Assembly (NCBI GenBank): GCA_003220005.1
Contig: QHRD01000003.1
Location: 1 to 64,000, forward strand
Direction of reading: 5' to 3'
DNA length: 64,000 bases
From: Verrucomicrobiota bacterium
GTDB lineage: Bacteria > Verrucomicrobiota > Verrucomicrobiia > Chthoniobacterales > UBA10450
Shown here one piece after another: positions 34,768 to 44,696 of the stretch. Made by a program: the position numbers and the translations under genes. A model generated the notes under the pieces. The model did no database searches. It was not told the DNA's origin and worked only from the letters and a program-made list of their open reading frames with translations. How positions within the stretch are numbered: the first letter of the stretch is position 1; each line of letters opens with the position of its first letter.

Positions 34768-35497
34768 GGCAGCTGCAGGAAGACGTCGGGATCATGCAGG
34801 TTTCGATTCAGGGCTCGCGTTCCCGCCACGGCGATTCGGTGCAAAAGGCGGATCTGATTCTCTTCTGTAGTTTCATACCAGACTGATTTTCGGGCGAGCG
34901 TGAGCGCGTCGTTTGATTCCACGAGTGCGCCCCAGCCAACTGGGATTTCCGGGTCACGGAATAACTCCTCAGGCAGAACAAGAAAAACAAATTCGCACAG
35001 CGGTAGCGAATTAATTTGTCGAACTTGGCGCAATCGTAGAGACGATTTTGAAGTGCGCGCAGCTCGCGCTACAGGCGCGAGTATCCGTGATGGCCGATCG
35101 CGGTGAAGTTCTCCGAATCGAACTCGGGAAAGAGCGAGTCACCGTTCCTCGGGTTTGGATAATGCGCGCGCAGACGTGCCTCCAAAAGTTGGCGGCGCTT
35201 GCAGATCGCTTCGAGACACCGGCGTGCGGACTCGCTCTGGCAATTGTCTCGTCGCAAATCGCAAAGCGCTTGTTTGCACTCAAAGATCGCCGTCGATTGA
35301 ATCTGTTTCGGCTGCGCGCGGTACGCGGCAACGTCGGCCCGATACCGGCACTTTGGCAAACTCACTTCCATTGCGCATGCGGAAAATCCCTGAGCCTGCG
35401 CCCATAGGAACGCGAGTCGCTTCAGGCGGGCGTGCTGCGCGGTTTCACCATTGGCGTTTGTTACTCCCGCAGCCATTTGGCGAGTTCGCGTGCCCAA
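34764..35497 (-). pseudogene. PD-(D/E)XK nuclease-like gene (MmcB-like) with a nonsense codon and a frameshift
   Basis: The first 142 codons (from 35497) show GETAQHARLKRLAFLWAQAQGF, RADVAAY and AIFECKQALCDL. This gives the E...D...ExK pattern of a restriction-endonuclease-like fold, as in MmcB-type proteins. A TAG at 35069-35071 stops it. The same frame then continues sensibly (RELRALQNRLYDCAKFDKLI) to a run of five T on the coding strand at 34983-34987. A missing T there shifts the frame, and the tail FLVLPEELFRDPEIPVGWG runs to 34764 in the new frame. Two independent lesions make a pseudogene the best reading. Its start overlaps the 3' end of hemB by 37 bp. Confidence 0.7.
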
Positions 35498-36447
35498 TAA
35501 GTGACAATGATGTCCGCGCCAGCGCGCTTCAGCGCTGTCATGATCTCAAGCACGGCGGCGCGCTCGTCCAAGAGCCCTTTCTCGGCAGCACCTTTGACCA
35601 TCGCATACTCGCCACTGACATTGTAAACCGCAGTGGGCTTTCCAAAGCGCTCGTGAACGCGCCATAAGATATCGAGGTAGGGCAGCGCAGGTTTAACCAT
35701 CACGATGTCTGCACCTTCATCGATATCCAGTGCCACCTCGCGCAGCGCTTCATTCGCGTTGGCGATATCCATCTGGTAAGAACGACGATCGCCAAACTGC
35801 GGCGGGCTTTCGGCTGCGTCGCGGAATGGCCCGTAAAACACAGACGCAAATTTGGCGGCGTAACTGATGATACCAGTTTGATCGAACCCTGAGGAATCGA
35901 GCGCCTCGCGAATAGCGCCAATGCGTCCGTCCATCATGTCGCTCGGCGCAACCATGTCTGCGCCTGCTGCTGCGTGAGAAAGCGACGTCTTCACCAACAG
36001 TTCAACACTTTCGTCATTGAGGACGTGGAAATGATCTCCGTCAATCCGAGTGACGCCGCAGTGGCCATGGCTCATGTATTCGCACAGGCAGACATCGGTG
36101 ATCGTGACCAGATCCGGACATTTTGATTTGATCGCCCGCAGCGCCTTTTGAATAACTCCATTTTCTGCGTAAGCGCCCGTCGCCTGTTCGTCTTTCTGCT
36201 CCGGAATGCCGAAAAGCAGGACAGCTTGCAGCCCGAGGTCCTGAGCGGCACGCGCTTCATCGGCAATCTCTTTCACAGACAACTGAAAAACCCCGGGCAT
36301 GCTGGCAATCGGCCGGCGGTGATCCAATTTTTCACTGACAAACAGCGGGAGAATGAAATCGTGGACGCTCAATTGTGTCTCGCGGACGAGATTTCGCAGC
36401 GCGGGAGAGCGCCGCAAGCGGCGCGGGCGATGGACCAACCTTCTCAC
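35461..36447 (-). CDS. hemB: Delta-aminolevulinic acid dehydratase (porphobilinogen synthase)
   Basis: This 328-residue enzyme joins two 5-aminolevulinate molecules into porphobilinogen, the second common step of haem synthesis. The zinc-type metal loop is visible in DVCLCEYMSHGHCGV (Cys 120, 122 and 130). The two Schiff-base lysines are K199 in ISYAAKFASVFYGPFRDA and K252 in MVKPALPYLDI. MMDGRIGAIREALD is also conserved. The length is normal. The start region overlaps the longest open frame of the divergent pantothenate kinase gene, but the true start of that gene is further away. Confidence 0.96.
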   Translation of the reverse strand: MRRLVHRPRRLRRSPALRNLVRETQLSVHDFILPLFVSEKLDHRRPIASMPGVFQLSVKEIADEARAAQDLGLQAVLLFGIPEQKDEQATGAYAENGVIQKALRAIKSKCPDLVTITDVCLCEYMSHGHCGVTRIDGDHFHVLNDESVELLVKTSLSHAAAGADMVAPSDMMDGRIGAIREALDSSGFDQTGIISYAAKFASVFYGPFRDAAESPPQFGDRRSYQMDIANANEALREVALDIDEGADIVMVKPALPYLDILWRVHERFGKPTAVYNVSGEYAMVKGAAEKGLLDERAAVLEIMTALKRAGADIIVTYWARELAKWLRE

Positions 36448-36571
36448 GAATCGAGGCTACGCGCTGACGGGAGCGTCGCAAGCGCGTATGCGACGAGCGA
36501 ATCGTAGGGGACGGATGCTCGCCACGCGACCGAGCTTGACGCGGGTAACGGTTCTGTGTCTGCATCTTAGC

Positions 36572-37321
36572 GTGGCGCATAGCCGCGATTATTTGTTGAT
36601 CGATGTCAGTAATTCGTACGCAAAGTTTGCGTTTGCGTCGAAGAGACGAGTCTCGGCTCCTGCCCGAATCGCTACCAATAAACTTTCAAGCAGCGTGGTC
36701 GCTGGATTTCTTGCGCAACGAAATGTGCGGAAGGTGGTCGTCTCATCGGTGGTGCCGGCAAAAAACTCTGCGATATCAAGGGCAGTAGGGAAAAAAGCGA
36801 AGGTGATCTGGCTGGATTGGAAGCTGAAGCTGGGCGTGGGAATCGATTATCCCAAGCCGCGAACGATCGGCGCGGATCGGTTGGCGAATGCTGTGGCAGT
36901 CGCTGAGCTTTATGGATTCCCCGCAATAGTTGTGGATTTCGGCACCGCGGTAACTTTCGATATCGTTTCGGAGCGCCGCACGTACGCCGGCGGCGTGATT
37001 GCGCCAGGACTCGAAGCAATGACTAACTTTCTTTATCAACGAACCGCGCTCTTGCCTAGGCTGTCGTCGAAAGAGCCGCGACGCGCAGTGGGTAAATCGA
37101 CGATCGAGGCAATACGGGTCGGCGCCGTGTTTGGCTATCGTGGGTTGGTTCGTGAAATCCTGGGACGGATCAGGGCCGAGCAGTTTCCCCGCAAAAAGGT
37201 CTACGTCGTGGCGACGGGCGGCTACGCGGGCCTGATCGCCGGACGCTTGCCAGAGATTGGCGTGATTCGTCCTCACCTGACTTTGGAAGGTTTGCGGATC
37301 GTGGCCAATCTCAACGATTGA
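36572..37321 (+). CDS. coaX: Type III pantothenate kinase
   Basis: This enzyme phosphorylates pantothenate, the first step of coenzyme A synthesis. The ASKHA-fold motifs are LLIDVSNSYAKFAF (phosphate-1 loop, usually DIGNT), GADRLANAVAVAE, VVDFGTAVTFDIV and GGVIAPGLEAM, with ATGGYAGLI near the end. I prefer the GTG at 36572, nine codons before the DVSNS loop. The upstream extension to 36353 is Arg-rich, overlaps hemB and does not look coding. The DVSNS variant of DIGNT is unusual, but Asp and the Ser/Asn pair are kept. About 250 residues is normal for CoaX. Confidence 0.85.
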   Translation: MAHSRDYLLIDVSNSYAKFAFASKRRVSAPARIATNKLSSSVVAGFLAQRNVRKVVVSSVVPAKNSAISRAVGKKAKVIWLDWKLKLGVGIDYPKPRTIGADRLANAVAVAELYGFPAIVVDFGTAVTFDIVSERRTYAGGVIAPGLEAMTNFLYQRTALLPRLSSKEPRRAVGKSTIEAIRVGAVFGYRGLVREILGRIRAEQFPRKKVYVVATGGYAGLIAGRLPEIGVIRPHLTLEGLRIVANLND

Positions 37322-37437
37322 ACCAGATGAGACGAGCAAAGCGGTTGGCGCTTTTTCCGAAGGCGGCTGAAAAATCGATTCGCAAGAGCAACTTTCCACT
37401 TGTCAGACGCCCCGAATAGGGCTTCAATCGCTACCGC

Positions 37438-40400
37438 ATGAGACTCTGGGGGATGGCGGCGGTGGCCGCGCTGGTGCTTGCTTCACTCGCAGCAATCGGA
37501 TTTGCAGCGGACAATGTTGCGCCGACGAAAGCGGAGCTGGAAGAGATGTACAACGCCGCTTACCGCGCGTTCGACGCAAAGAAGTTTTCAGAGGCGCTAA
37601 AGCAACTCGACGCCATCGATGCTCGGCAGCCTGATCTTGCCGCGTCCAAAAATCTGCGCGGCGTCGTCCTGATGCGACAGGGCAAATACGATGAAGCGGA
37701 AACTGCATTGCAGGAAGCGTCCCGGATCGATCCGAAGTTTTGGAATGCGCGCTTCAACCTGGCGGAGGTTCCTTTTCTTAAAAAAGATTGGGCGGAGGCG
37801 AGGAAACGCTTTGAGCAACTGCTCGCCAGTGGTGGATCCGATCTGGCAAAAGAAGCTTCGCAGCTGATTCAATACAAAATTCTTCTGACGTACCTGCAAG
37901 AGGGTAACGGAAACATGGTGGATTCCATGTTGGCTAAGCTGGAGCTTTCGCCAGATACGCCAGCCGTTGATTATGTGAAGGCAGCCGTCGCGCTCCAAGC
38001 GAAAAATCAAAGCGAAGCCAAGGATTGGATCAGTGTAGCCGAGAAGAATTATTCACCGCAGCTGAATAAACTTTTCGCAGAATCACTTTATGAAGCCGGG
38101 TGGCTGGAAAAACCGGTCGGCGAAGGGCGGCCATCGCTGCCGCTCATGACGGCCGCCGAGCGCTCGGAAAAGACCAAAGCCGCTGCACGTTCAAAGTTCG
38201 AGCAATCGCAACAGGCCCTTCGCCAGGGTGATCTAGCGACAGCCCTTAAATCAATTGATGAAGCCGACAAGGCGGATCCGAATAAGCCGGCTATTCTGAA
38301 TTTACGCGGCGAGACTCTGATGCAGCAGCAGCAATTTGACCAAGCCGAAGCTGCATTTAAGAAGGCAGCCCGGTTGGATCCCAAACTCCGCGAAGCGCAA
38401 TACAACCTCGCGCAAATCCCTTTTAAGAAGAAGGATTACGCAAAGGCGCAGGAACGTTTTGAGGCGCTTTATAATCGAATCCCGGGCGGCGATAAGAATC
38501 AGGCGGCAGAGCTTATTAAATTCAAGATTTACATGACGCTTTTGCTTCAGGGAAAAGAGAGCCGTGCGCACGGTGTGATGGAGGAGTTTCAATTTACGGG
38601 AGATACGCCGGCGCTTTATTATGCTCAAGCAGCATGGGAGTACAAGCATAACAACGCGGAGAAAGCGCAGGATTGGACGAGCTCGGCCAACAAAATCTAT
38701 TCGCCAGCGCTTAACAGCGTTTTCGCTGATGCTTTTTACGACGTTGCTTGGATACAAAGGCCTGAGGGTTCGTCCGCACCGGCACTGGCGTTCGACTCGA
38801 CAAATGTTGTTGCGCCTCAAACGGAGGGGGGGCCGGCAGTTGAGCCGAGTCCTATTGCTGCAAACAAACAAGGCGAAGCACCAAAGGAAGAAACGCTTGC
38901 CCTGGCGCCCTCGAGGAAGGAGCCAAATGCCGGAACCGAAATTGCCAGTGCTGAGGCAACCGCAGGGCAACCGACTTCGGCTTCGAGCGAATCAAATACG
39001 GAAATTAGCCCTCCGCCACAAACATCCGAATCGCTCCCAGTTAGCGGCGAATCGGCAACAACTGCAACGCAAGCCGCCGGCGAATCAACGACTGCTGCGC
39101 AAGCCGTCGCAGCGGAGACACCGCAGGCTGCGTCTGCATCATCTAACGAACAGAACAATCAGCCCGCGCCTGTCCAAACAAGTCCGCCGCAGAAATCCAC
39201 TGTGGCGCCAGCTCCCGCAAACGTCTTGGCAACCGCCACTGCGGGCCTAGCGAGCCGAAGATTGGCGATTGTCGGTGGCCTACTGTTGGCGGCCATAATC
39301 ATACTGGCTTGGGTGATCGTGCCGGTAATTCGCCGGCACGCCTTCAACATCCCGCGTCACATGCGGCTTGAACCCCCGGCGCAGGCTACCGCTCACAGTG
39401 AGACGGCCGTCTTCAAGCCGAAAGCCATTCCGGCGCAGACGGGTAGCGACAACGGCTTTGTTGGGGGGCCTCGTCAGGTTTCGGTAGAGTTAAAGCCGTG
39501 GCAAGCTCCCTTGCGACACAGTGCCGTACCTGGACGCAAGCCGAGCGGCGCTTTTAACCGATTGAAAGAACGAAGAACAAAGACTTCACGTCCGCCGGAG
39601 CGTCGCGAGCCTGGCCGCGAATTCGCGCCGATTGCTGAGCCAGACTTCGAATCATCTGTGGGAAAAGTAGTCGAACAAACCCCAGACATCCCGCAACCAA
39701 CTGTCCCGCAGCCCGTTGAATTGGCCGCGGCTTCTGCAACGACTGAGTTTGCAGAAGCTGCGATCATTCCGCAGCCGAATGAGGTCTTGGGAGACGGAGC
39801 CGGAGATGGAGTCACATTCTACACGCACGAACCGAGCGAATTTTTCGGAGATGTGAAAGAAGCGATATTACCCGCCGAGGAGGAGCCCAGTCAGGAGGCG
39901 TTTGGGGGCGCACAATTTGCATGGCCCACCGCAGAACCCTCAGAGTTTGCAGTTGAACCGATCGCGCAAGAGCAACCTCAGCAGATCCCCCCCTCGAGTC
40001 AATTTCCTACTGCCGAAGCGAACCCCGGGTCCGTGTATGATTTTCCAAGCGCTATTTCTACCGAACCTGTATTTACGCAAACAACCACACCCGCAACCAT
40101 GCCAGAAACAACCCAAACTCCAATCGCTCCAATACACAAAGCCCCGGCCCCGCCCGTGGCCAAGCCGCAACCACCTACCGCGACGATGCAAACATCCGTG
40201 CAGCTTACTTTCTTGTTCGAGATCGCTGCGATGCAGTTGACACCGAGCTTTAAGATGGGCGTCTTAAAAGTGCGCCCCATATCGAAGCTTGTCACGATGC
40301 GTTTGCCTTCGCCTCAGCGCGCCCAGTCTGCGTTGAATTTGCAGGTCGCCTTCGAGATCGTAAAGATTCAGCCCGTAGCCGGCGCGATAGGCACCATTCG

Positions 40401-40767
40401 CGTAGTTCCGTCCCAGCAACAGAGACCGACTCTGGCTGGTACGCCCTCAATCGCGGTGTCCGGATTGCAAATAGTCCCTAATTCTGAGACTGCCCCGGTC
40501 CAACTTACCCCGTCACCACAGGGGCGTGCCTCTGTGTTCGTCACAATTCCGTTCCAGATCAGCACTCTTGAGTTTTCGCCGTCACTTGAGATTGCATCGG
40601 TCATCCTAAATTCCAACTCCAAGCAAGTCATTGTTCAGTTGCCTGGCGCTGGCGCGAGTCCCGCCGAAGGCGCGCCCATGTTTGAAATCGCAAATCTTGA
40701 GCTCAACGAGAATGGCGAAATCGCCATGGTGCAACTAAACCTCCTTGGCGGCCCGAAGCGAGCATAG
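37438..40767 (+). CDS. Large membrane-anchored TPR protein with Pro/Ala-rich middle and repetitive C-terminus
   Basis: This protein has 1109 residues. A signal peptide (AAVAALVLASLAAIGFAA) precedes two tandem copies of a TPR module of about 190 residues (about 30-240 and 250-450). They can be aligned throughout: LRGVVLMRQGKYDEAETAL with LRGETLMQQQQFDQAEAAF, and SPDTPAVDYVKAA with TGDTPALYYAQAA. Then comes about 170 residues of Ala/Ser/Thr/Pro/Glu-rich linker and one membrane helix (LAIVGGLLLAAIIILAWVIVPVI). A cytosolic Pro/Glu-rich stretch follows. The last 190 residues repeat a FEIAxxQLTPSF / VxVxPS beta-strand motif about six times. The TPRs would be periplasmic. Function is unknown; a cell-envelope scaffold is the natural guess. 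It abuts the convergent M29 gene with no gap. Confidence 0.8.
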   Translation: MRLWGMAAVAALVLASLAAIGFAADNVAPTKAELEEMYNAAYRAFDAKKFSEALKQLDAIDARQPDLAASKNLRGVVLMRQGKYDEAETALQEASRIDPKFWNARFNLAEVPFLKKDWAEARKRFEQLLASGGSDLAKEASQLIQYKILLTYLQEGNGNMVDSMLAKLELSPDTPAVDYVKAAVALQAKNQSEAKDWISVAEKNYSPQLNKLFAESLYEAGWLEKPVGEGRPSLPLMTAAERSEKTKAAARSKFEQSQQALRQGDLATALKSIDEADKADPNKPAILNLRGETLMQQQQFDQAEAAFKKAARLDPKLREAQYNLAQIPFKKKDYAKAQERFEALYNRIPGGDKNQAAELIKFKIYMTLLLQGKESRAHGVMEEFQFTGDTPALYYAQAAWEYKHNNAEKAQDWTSSANKIYSPALNSVFADAFYDVAWIQRPEGSSAPALAFDSTNVVAPQTEGGPAVEPSPIAANKQGEAPKEETLALAPSRKEPNAGTEIASAEATAGQPTSASSESNTEISPPPQTSESLPVSGESATTATQAAGESTTAAQAVAAETPQAASASSNEQNNQPAPVQTSPPQKSTVAPAPANVLATATAGLASRRLAIVGGLLLAAIIILAWVIVPVIRRHAFNIPRHMRLEPPAQATAHSETAVFKPKAIPAQTGSDNGFVGGPRQVSVELKPWQAPLRHSAVPGRKPSGAFNRLKERRTKTSRPPERREPGREFAPIAEPDFESSVGKVVEQTPDIPQPTVPQPVELAAASATTEFAEAAIIPQPNEVLGDGAGDGVTFYTHEPSEFFGDVKEAILPAEEEPSQEAFGGAQFAWPTAEPSEFAVEPIAQEQPQQIPPSSQFPTAEANPGSVYDFPSAISTEPVFTQTTTPATMPETTQTPIAPIHKAPAPPVAKPQPPTATMQTSVQLTFLFEIAAMQLTPSFKMGVLKVRPISKLVTMRLPSPQRAQSALNLQVAFEIVKIQPVAGAIGTIRVVPSQQQRPTLAGTPSIAVSGLQIVPNSETAPVQLTPSPQGRASVFVTIPFQISTLEFSPSLEIASVILNSNSKQVIVQLPGAGASPAEGAPMFEIANLELNENGEIAMVQLNLLGGPKRA

Positions 40768-41868
40768 TCAATTCCTGTTTAGCGAACGCAGCTGCTTTGC
40801 CAGAAATTCGCCATCTTTTCGGATCAGTTTGCCATCGAAGTAGATTTCGCCGCCGCCGTAATCGGGACGCTGGATGCTGACCATGTCCCAATGAACCTGG
40901 CTCCGGTTTCCGTTGTCCGCTTCCTCGTAAGCTTGTCCCGGGGTGAAATGAAAAGAGCCGGCGATTTTCTCGTCGAACAAAATATCGCGCATCGGTTGTA
41001 GCACCCGCGGATTAAATCCGAGCGAGAATTCACCTATGTAACGCGCGCCCGGGTCTGAGTCGAGAATCTTGTTCAGCTTCCTCGTCTCGTTGCTCGTCGC
41101 ATCGATAATCTTGCCGCTTTTGAATTCGAGACGGATGCCATCGAAAGCGATCCCCTGATAAATGCTTGGCGCATTAAACGTGACGTGACCCTCCACGGAA
41201 TCTTTCACCGGGCAGCTGAAAACTTCGCCATCGGGAATATTGCGATCTCCACCGCAGATCACAGCCGGAATTCCCTTGATACTGAAACGCAGGTCAGTGC
41301 CGGCAGCTTTGATTTGAACGCGGTCGGTTTTTTCCATCAAGTGCTTTAGCGCCTTCATCCCGGGCAGCAGTTTGCGATAGTCCAGTGTGCAGACATCAAA
41401 GTAAAAATCTTCAAACGCCTCGGTGCTCATCCCGGCAAGCTGTGCCATGGATGGCGTCGGCCAGCGTAACACGACCCACTTTGTCTTCTTAACCCGTTGG
41501 TCTTGCACTGGCCGCATTTTTTTGCCGATCAACTTCATTTTCTCCGGCGGCACATCGGCTAGTTCGGTGATGTTGTGGCTTCCGCGCATGGCGATGTATG
41601 CATTCATTCTTTTCATGCGCGCCAACTCGTGGTTTGCCATCAGGTTGAGTTGTCGATCCGAGGCTTCAAGCGCGAGCGCACGGTTGACGCGAGTTTGATA
41701 AGTCTGTGCAAAGGGGACCCCGCCTGCTTTTCGCGCCGCGCGTATCAGCGCGACGGTCATTTCGGCCGGAATATCGAATGCTTCAATCAGAACCGTCTGA
41801 TTGCGCTTGAGACGGACGGAGTATTCGACCAGGAGTTTTGCGAGTTTGTCGAACCGTGCGTCGTGCAT
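40768..41868 (-). CDS. M29-family leucyl aminopeptidase-like metallopeptidase
   Basis: This cytosolic protein of 366 residues begins [27 protein letters not shown], typical of the thermophilic aminopeptidase T/PepS family. Candidate metal ligands occur in the expected order: Glu in [10 protein letters not shown], Glu in [10 protein letters not shown], His in [12 protein letters not shown] and His and Asp in QVHWDMV. The family removes N-terminal residues from peptides using cobalt or zinc. The classical HIALG motif is altered to FHFTPG, seen also in a divergent branch, so activity is probable but not certain. Its stop codon touches the end of the convergent TPR gene. Confidence 0.85.
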   Translation of the reverse strand: MHDARFDKLAKLLVEYSVRLKRNQTVLIEAFDIPAEMTVALIRAARKAGGVPFAQTYQTRVNRALALEASDRQLNLMANHELARMKRMNAYIAMRGSHNITELADVPPEKMKLIGKKMRPVQDQRVKKTKWVVLRWPTPSMAQLAGMSTEAFEDFYFDVCTLDYRKLLPGMKALKHLMEKTDRVQIKAAGTDLRFSIKGIPAVICGGDRNIPDGEVFSCPVKDSVEGHVTFNAPSIYQGIAFDGIRLEFKSGKIIDATSNETRKLNKILDSDPGARYIGEFSLGFNPRVLQPMRDILFDEKIAGSFHFTPGQAYEEADNGNRSQVHWDMVSIQRPDYGGGEIYFDGKLIRKDGEFLAKQLRSLNRN

Positions 41869-41957
41869 AGGCGTCTATCATTCCACCAGCAGGGCCGGAT
41901 GCAACTGTACGGCCCCAACGTTTGAAGTTCCTTCTTTGCACGGCTCTCAGGAAAAAC

Positions 41958-41988
41958 CGCCTAAAGACAGAACTCCAAACTTTAGGCG
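41958..41988 (-). terminator. Terminator after rsmB
   Basis: A perfect 9-bp stem CGCCTAAAG/CTTTAGGCG with a 13-base loop is followed on the minus strand by GGTTTTT. It begins within the last codons of rsmB and would end the ugd-rsmB transcript. Confidence 0.65.
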
Positions 41989-43286
41989 CTCCGACTAAGT
42001 TTCGCGGCGTAGGCACCATCGAGACCCTCGCGAAAAGGCAGCGAATTTCTTTCTGCTTCCAAGCGCAAGTCCGGAGTCTCCGCTAGAATGCGACGCACGA
42101 CCTCTTCATTTTCTTCCGGTTCAAGACTGCACGTGCTGTAAACAAGGGTCCCCTTCGGTTTTAGCAATGGGATAAGCCCACGAATAATCTCGAGCTGCCG
42201 TTGTTGCATGTGATCGAAATTGGTTCGTCGTAATCGCCACTTGAGATCCACCCGCCGGCGCATCACCCCGGTGTTGGTGCACGGCGCGTCAAGCAGGATA
42301 TGATCAAATGGCGCGCTCGCTGTGATCGCAGAGGCAACGTCACCGCGTGACCAATCGTGCTGCGCAATTTGCGCAATGCTCACTCCAAGCCGCGTCATGT
42401 TCTCCTTCAGAACTTGCAGCCGTTCGTGATCGCGGTCGCATGCCACGATTGTTCCCAGGTTTTCCATGAGTTGCGCCACGTAACCGGTTTTGCCGCCAGG
42501 CGCTGCGCATGCATCGAGGATCTTTTGTCCTGGTTTTGGATCCAGAACATGACACGCAACCGTAGTGCTGGGATCCTGAATGTAACAATGACCCCGTTTT
42601 AAAGCGTCGGAAGGTAGCGAACCGGCTTCGACGAACGTTGGGTTGTCAGGGACAGGGCGCGATTTGGGATAAATCCGGAGGAATTCTGTTCTCTCGATTC
42701 TCAACAAATTGATGCGCGCATAAACTGGTGCAGCAAGATTATTCCATTCACATAGCTTTTCCGCGTGTTCGGCGCCGAAGTGTTGCTGCCAGCGTTCGAT
42801 AAGAAATTGCGGGTGCGACGTTCGAACGAACGAGGGCTGCGCCTCGGCTCGTGCGAGCAAGTCGCTTCGCTGCCGCGTCGCAGCGCGCAGCATTGCATTG
42901 ATGACGGGTTGCTGCCTTTTCGGCGCGAGCGACACGGTTTCATAGACTGCTGCGTGTTCGGCCGTTTTGAGAAGGAAGAGTTGATATAAACCGAGTCGCA
43001 GAATATCGCGGAGACCGTTCTCAACCCGCGAGGCGCGCAGGCAACCAATCCAAAAATCCAGCAATGTTAAATTGCGCAGGACGCCGTAAAACAACTCGAG
43101 TGCAAACGCGCGGTCGGACGAAGTGAAATTGGTGTTCGCAAAAAGCCCCGAGATGACGGAATCGGCGAAGCGCTTTTGTTTTCGCCACAGCCGCAAGGCC
43201 GTCAGCGCAATTTGGCGAGCCCCGTGAGATAGAACCGCTTTGCCCGATTTATGACCCCAAGGCGACCTTATTTCACGGGGCGCCAT
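41982..43286 (-). CDS. rsmB: 16S rRNA (cytosine-5) methyltransferase RsmB-like
   Basis: This 434-residue protein has an N-terminal NusB-like helical domain (residues about 20-150, ARQIALTALRLW...RAFALELFYGVLRN). A Rossmann methyltransferase follows, with SAM motif LDACAAPGGKTGYVAQLM. The two catalytic cysteines of m5C enzymes are present: LLDAPCTNTGVMRR and VYSTCSLEPEENEE. It modifies C967 of 16S rRNA in E. coli; the site here is inferred. It lies 11 bp after ugd on the same strand, so the two are probably cotranscribed. The first 17 residues may be an over-extended start. Confidence 0.93.
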   Translation of the reverse strand: MAPREIRSPWGHKSGKAVLSHGARQIALTALRLWRKQKRFADSVISGLFANTNFTSSDRAFALELFYGVLRNLTLLDFWIGCLRASRVENGLRDILRLGLYQLFLLKTAEHAAVYETVSLAPKRQQPVINAMLRAATRQRSDLLARAEAQPSFVRTSHPQFLIERWQQHFGAEHAEKLCEWNNLAAPVYARINLLRIERTEFLRIYPKSRPVPDNPTFVEAGSLPSDALKRGHCYIQDPSTTVACHVLDPKPGQKILDACAAPGGKTGYVAQLMENLGTIVACDRDHERLQVLKENMTRLGVSIAQIAQHDWSRGDVASAITASAPFDHILLDAPCTNTGVMRRRVDLKWRLRRTNFDHMQQRQLEIIRGLIPLLKPKGTLVYSTCSLEPEENEEVVRRILAETPDLRLEAERNSLPFREGLDGAYAAKLSRSA

Positions 43287-43297
43287 ATTTTCAGTTG

Positions 43298-44611
43298 TTA
43301 CTGTGGCTTCGCGCCGGCGCGTCCGATCGAATGATAATGAAACCCCAGCCGCTTCATCGTTTCCGGGTTAAGGAGATTTCGCCCGTCGAACACGATCGGT
43401 GTCCTCATTTTCTCTTTCACCACAGTAAGATCCACGTTGGCGAATTCACTCCATTCGGTGGCGATGACTAGCGCTTCGGCGTTGCTCACTGCCTCGAGAG
43501 CCGACGAAGCGAATTCTGCATCGGCGATCGCTTTTATAGCGCGTGCCTTTTGCATTCCTTTCGGATCGTAGGCAACCACATGCGCGCCTTCGCGCAGGAG
43601 CGTTATCACAAGCTCGATTGCGATGGACGAGCGGACGTCGTCCGTATCTGGCTTGAATGTGAGACCCCAGACCGCAATCCGCTTTTCTCGTAACACCCAC
43701 AGTATTTCCCGGATTGTCTTCAGAAAACGCTCTTTTTGAGCATTGTTTATGCGTTGCACTTCCTTAAGCAAATTGAACGGAGTGCCAAGCCTCTCGCTGA
43801 TCGTAATGAACGCAGCAATGTCCTTCGGGAAGCAGGATCCGCCGTATCCGATTCCGGCGTTCAGGAAATCACGGCCAATCCGATGATCCATTCCAATTCC
43901 GTCGGCGACCCTTTCGACGTCGGCGCCGCTCGCCTCGCAGATCGCCGAGACCGCGTTCATATATGAAATTTTCAGCGCGAGGAATGAGTTCGCGCAATGT
44001 TTGATGAGCTCGGCGCTGTTGATATCAGTCACGAGTATCGGCGCCATGAAGGGCTCATAAACCTTTTTCATGAGATCGATAGCGTGTTCGCTTTGCGCTC
44101 CAATCACAATCCGATCCGGATGCATCAGATCGTGGACGGCACAGCCTTCACGCAAGAATTCAGGATTGCTGACCACATCAAACTTCGCGCCATGGCGGTT
44201 ATATCTTTTGATTGATTCCGCCACCTTTTCGCCTGTTTTCACCGGCACCGTGCTCTTATCAACGATCACTCGATAATCGGTCAACACGCCTGCGATTTCC
44301 CGCGCAACTTTCTCCAGAAAACTAAGATCGACGTCGCCATCCGGCTGCTGCGGGGTAGGAACGGCGATGAAGATTATTTGTGAGTGGTCCACTCCCTCCT
44401 GAATGCTGCCGGTGAAGCGCAGCCGGCGCGCCGAGACATTTCGATGAATTATTTCTTCAAGCCCGGGTTCATAAATCGGCACCTCGCCGGCCTGCAGTTG
44501 TTTGATCTTTTGTGCGTCGTTATCGACGCAAATAACGTTATGGCCAACGTCTGCGAAACAGGCGCCGGTAACAAGGCCAACGTAACCGGAACCGATGATC
44601 GCGAGATCCAT
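43298..44611 (-). CDS. ugd: UDP-glucose 6-dehydrogenase
   Basis: This enzyme oxidises UDP-glucose to UDP-glucuronate with two NAD+, feeding capsule, LPS or other glycans. The start at 44611 (MDLAIIGSGYVGLVTGACFA) places the NAD-binding glycine motif at the very N-terminus, as in the family. The 37 extra upstream codons do not look coding. The active-site Cys is in GYGGSCFPKDIAAF. VDKSTVPVKTGEK, NPEFLREGCAVHD and the C-terminal GLTFKPDTDDVRSS complete the signature set. The length of about 437 residues is standard. It is followed closely by rsmB. Confidence 0.96.
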   Translation of the reverse strand: MDLAIIGSGYVGLVTGACFADVGHNVICVDNDAQKIKQLQAGEVPIYEPGLEEIIHRNVSARRLRFTGSIQEGVDHSQIIFIAVPTPQQPDGDVDLSFLEKVAREIAGVLTDYRVIVDKSTVPVKTGEKVAESIKRYNRHGAKFDVVSNPEFLREGCAVHDLMHPDRIVIGAQSEHAIDLMKKVYEPFMAPILVTDINSAELIKHCANSFLALKISYMNAVSAICEASGADVERVADGIGMDHRIGRDFLNAGIGYGGSCFPKDIAAFITISERLGTPFNLLKEVQRINNAQKERFLKTIREILWVLREKRIAVWGLTFKPDTDDVRSSIAIELVITLLREGAHVVAYDPKGMQKARAIKAIADAEFASSALEAVSNAEALVIATEWSEFANVDLTVVKEKMRTPIVFDGRNLLNPETMKRLGFHYHSIGRAGAKPQ

Positions 44612-44696
44612 AATTGGACAATGCTGCGGGCGAACTAGCCGCAGCACAAGTGGGCCAGAACACGCTGTGGCCCCGAGACTATTCGCGCATGTTCGT

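Noticed and set aside
38621-39250. 209-residue plus-strand frame within the TPR gene at 37438
   Set aside because: Arg/Gln/Pro-rich product is a +1 shadow of the linker codons.
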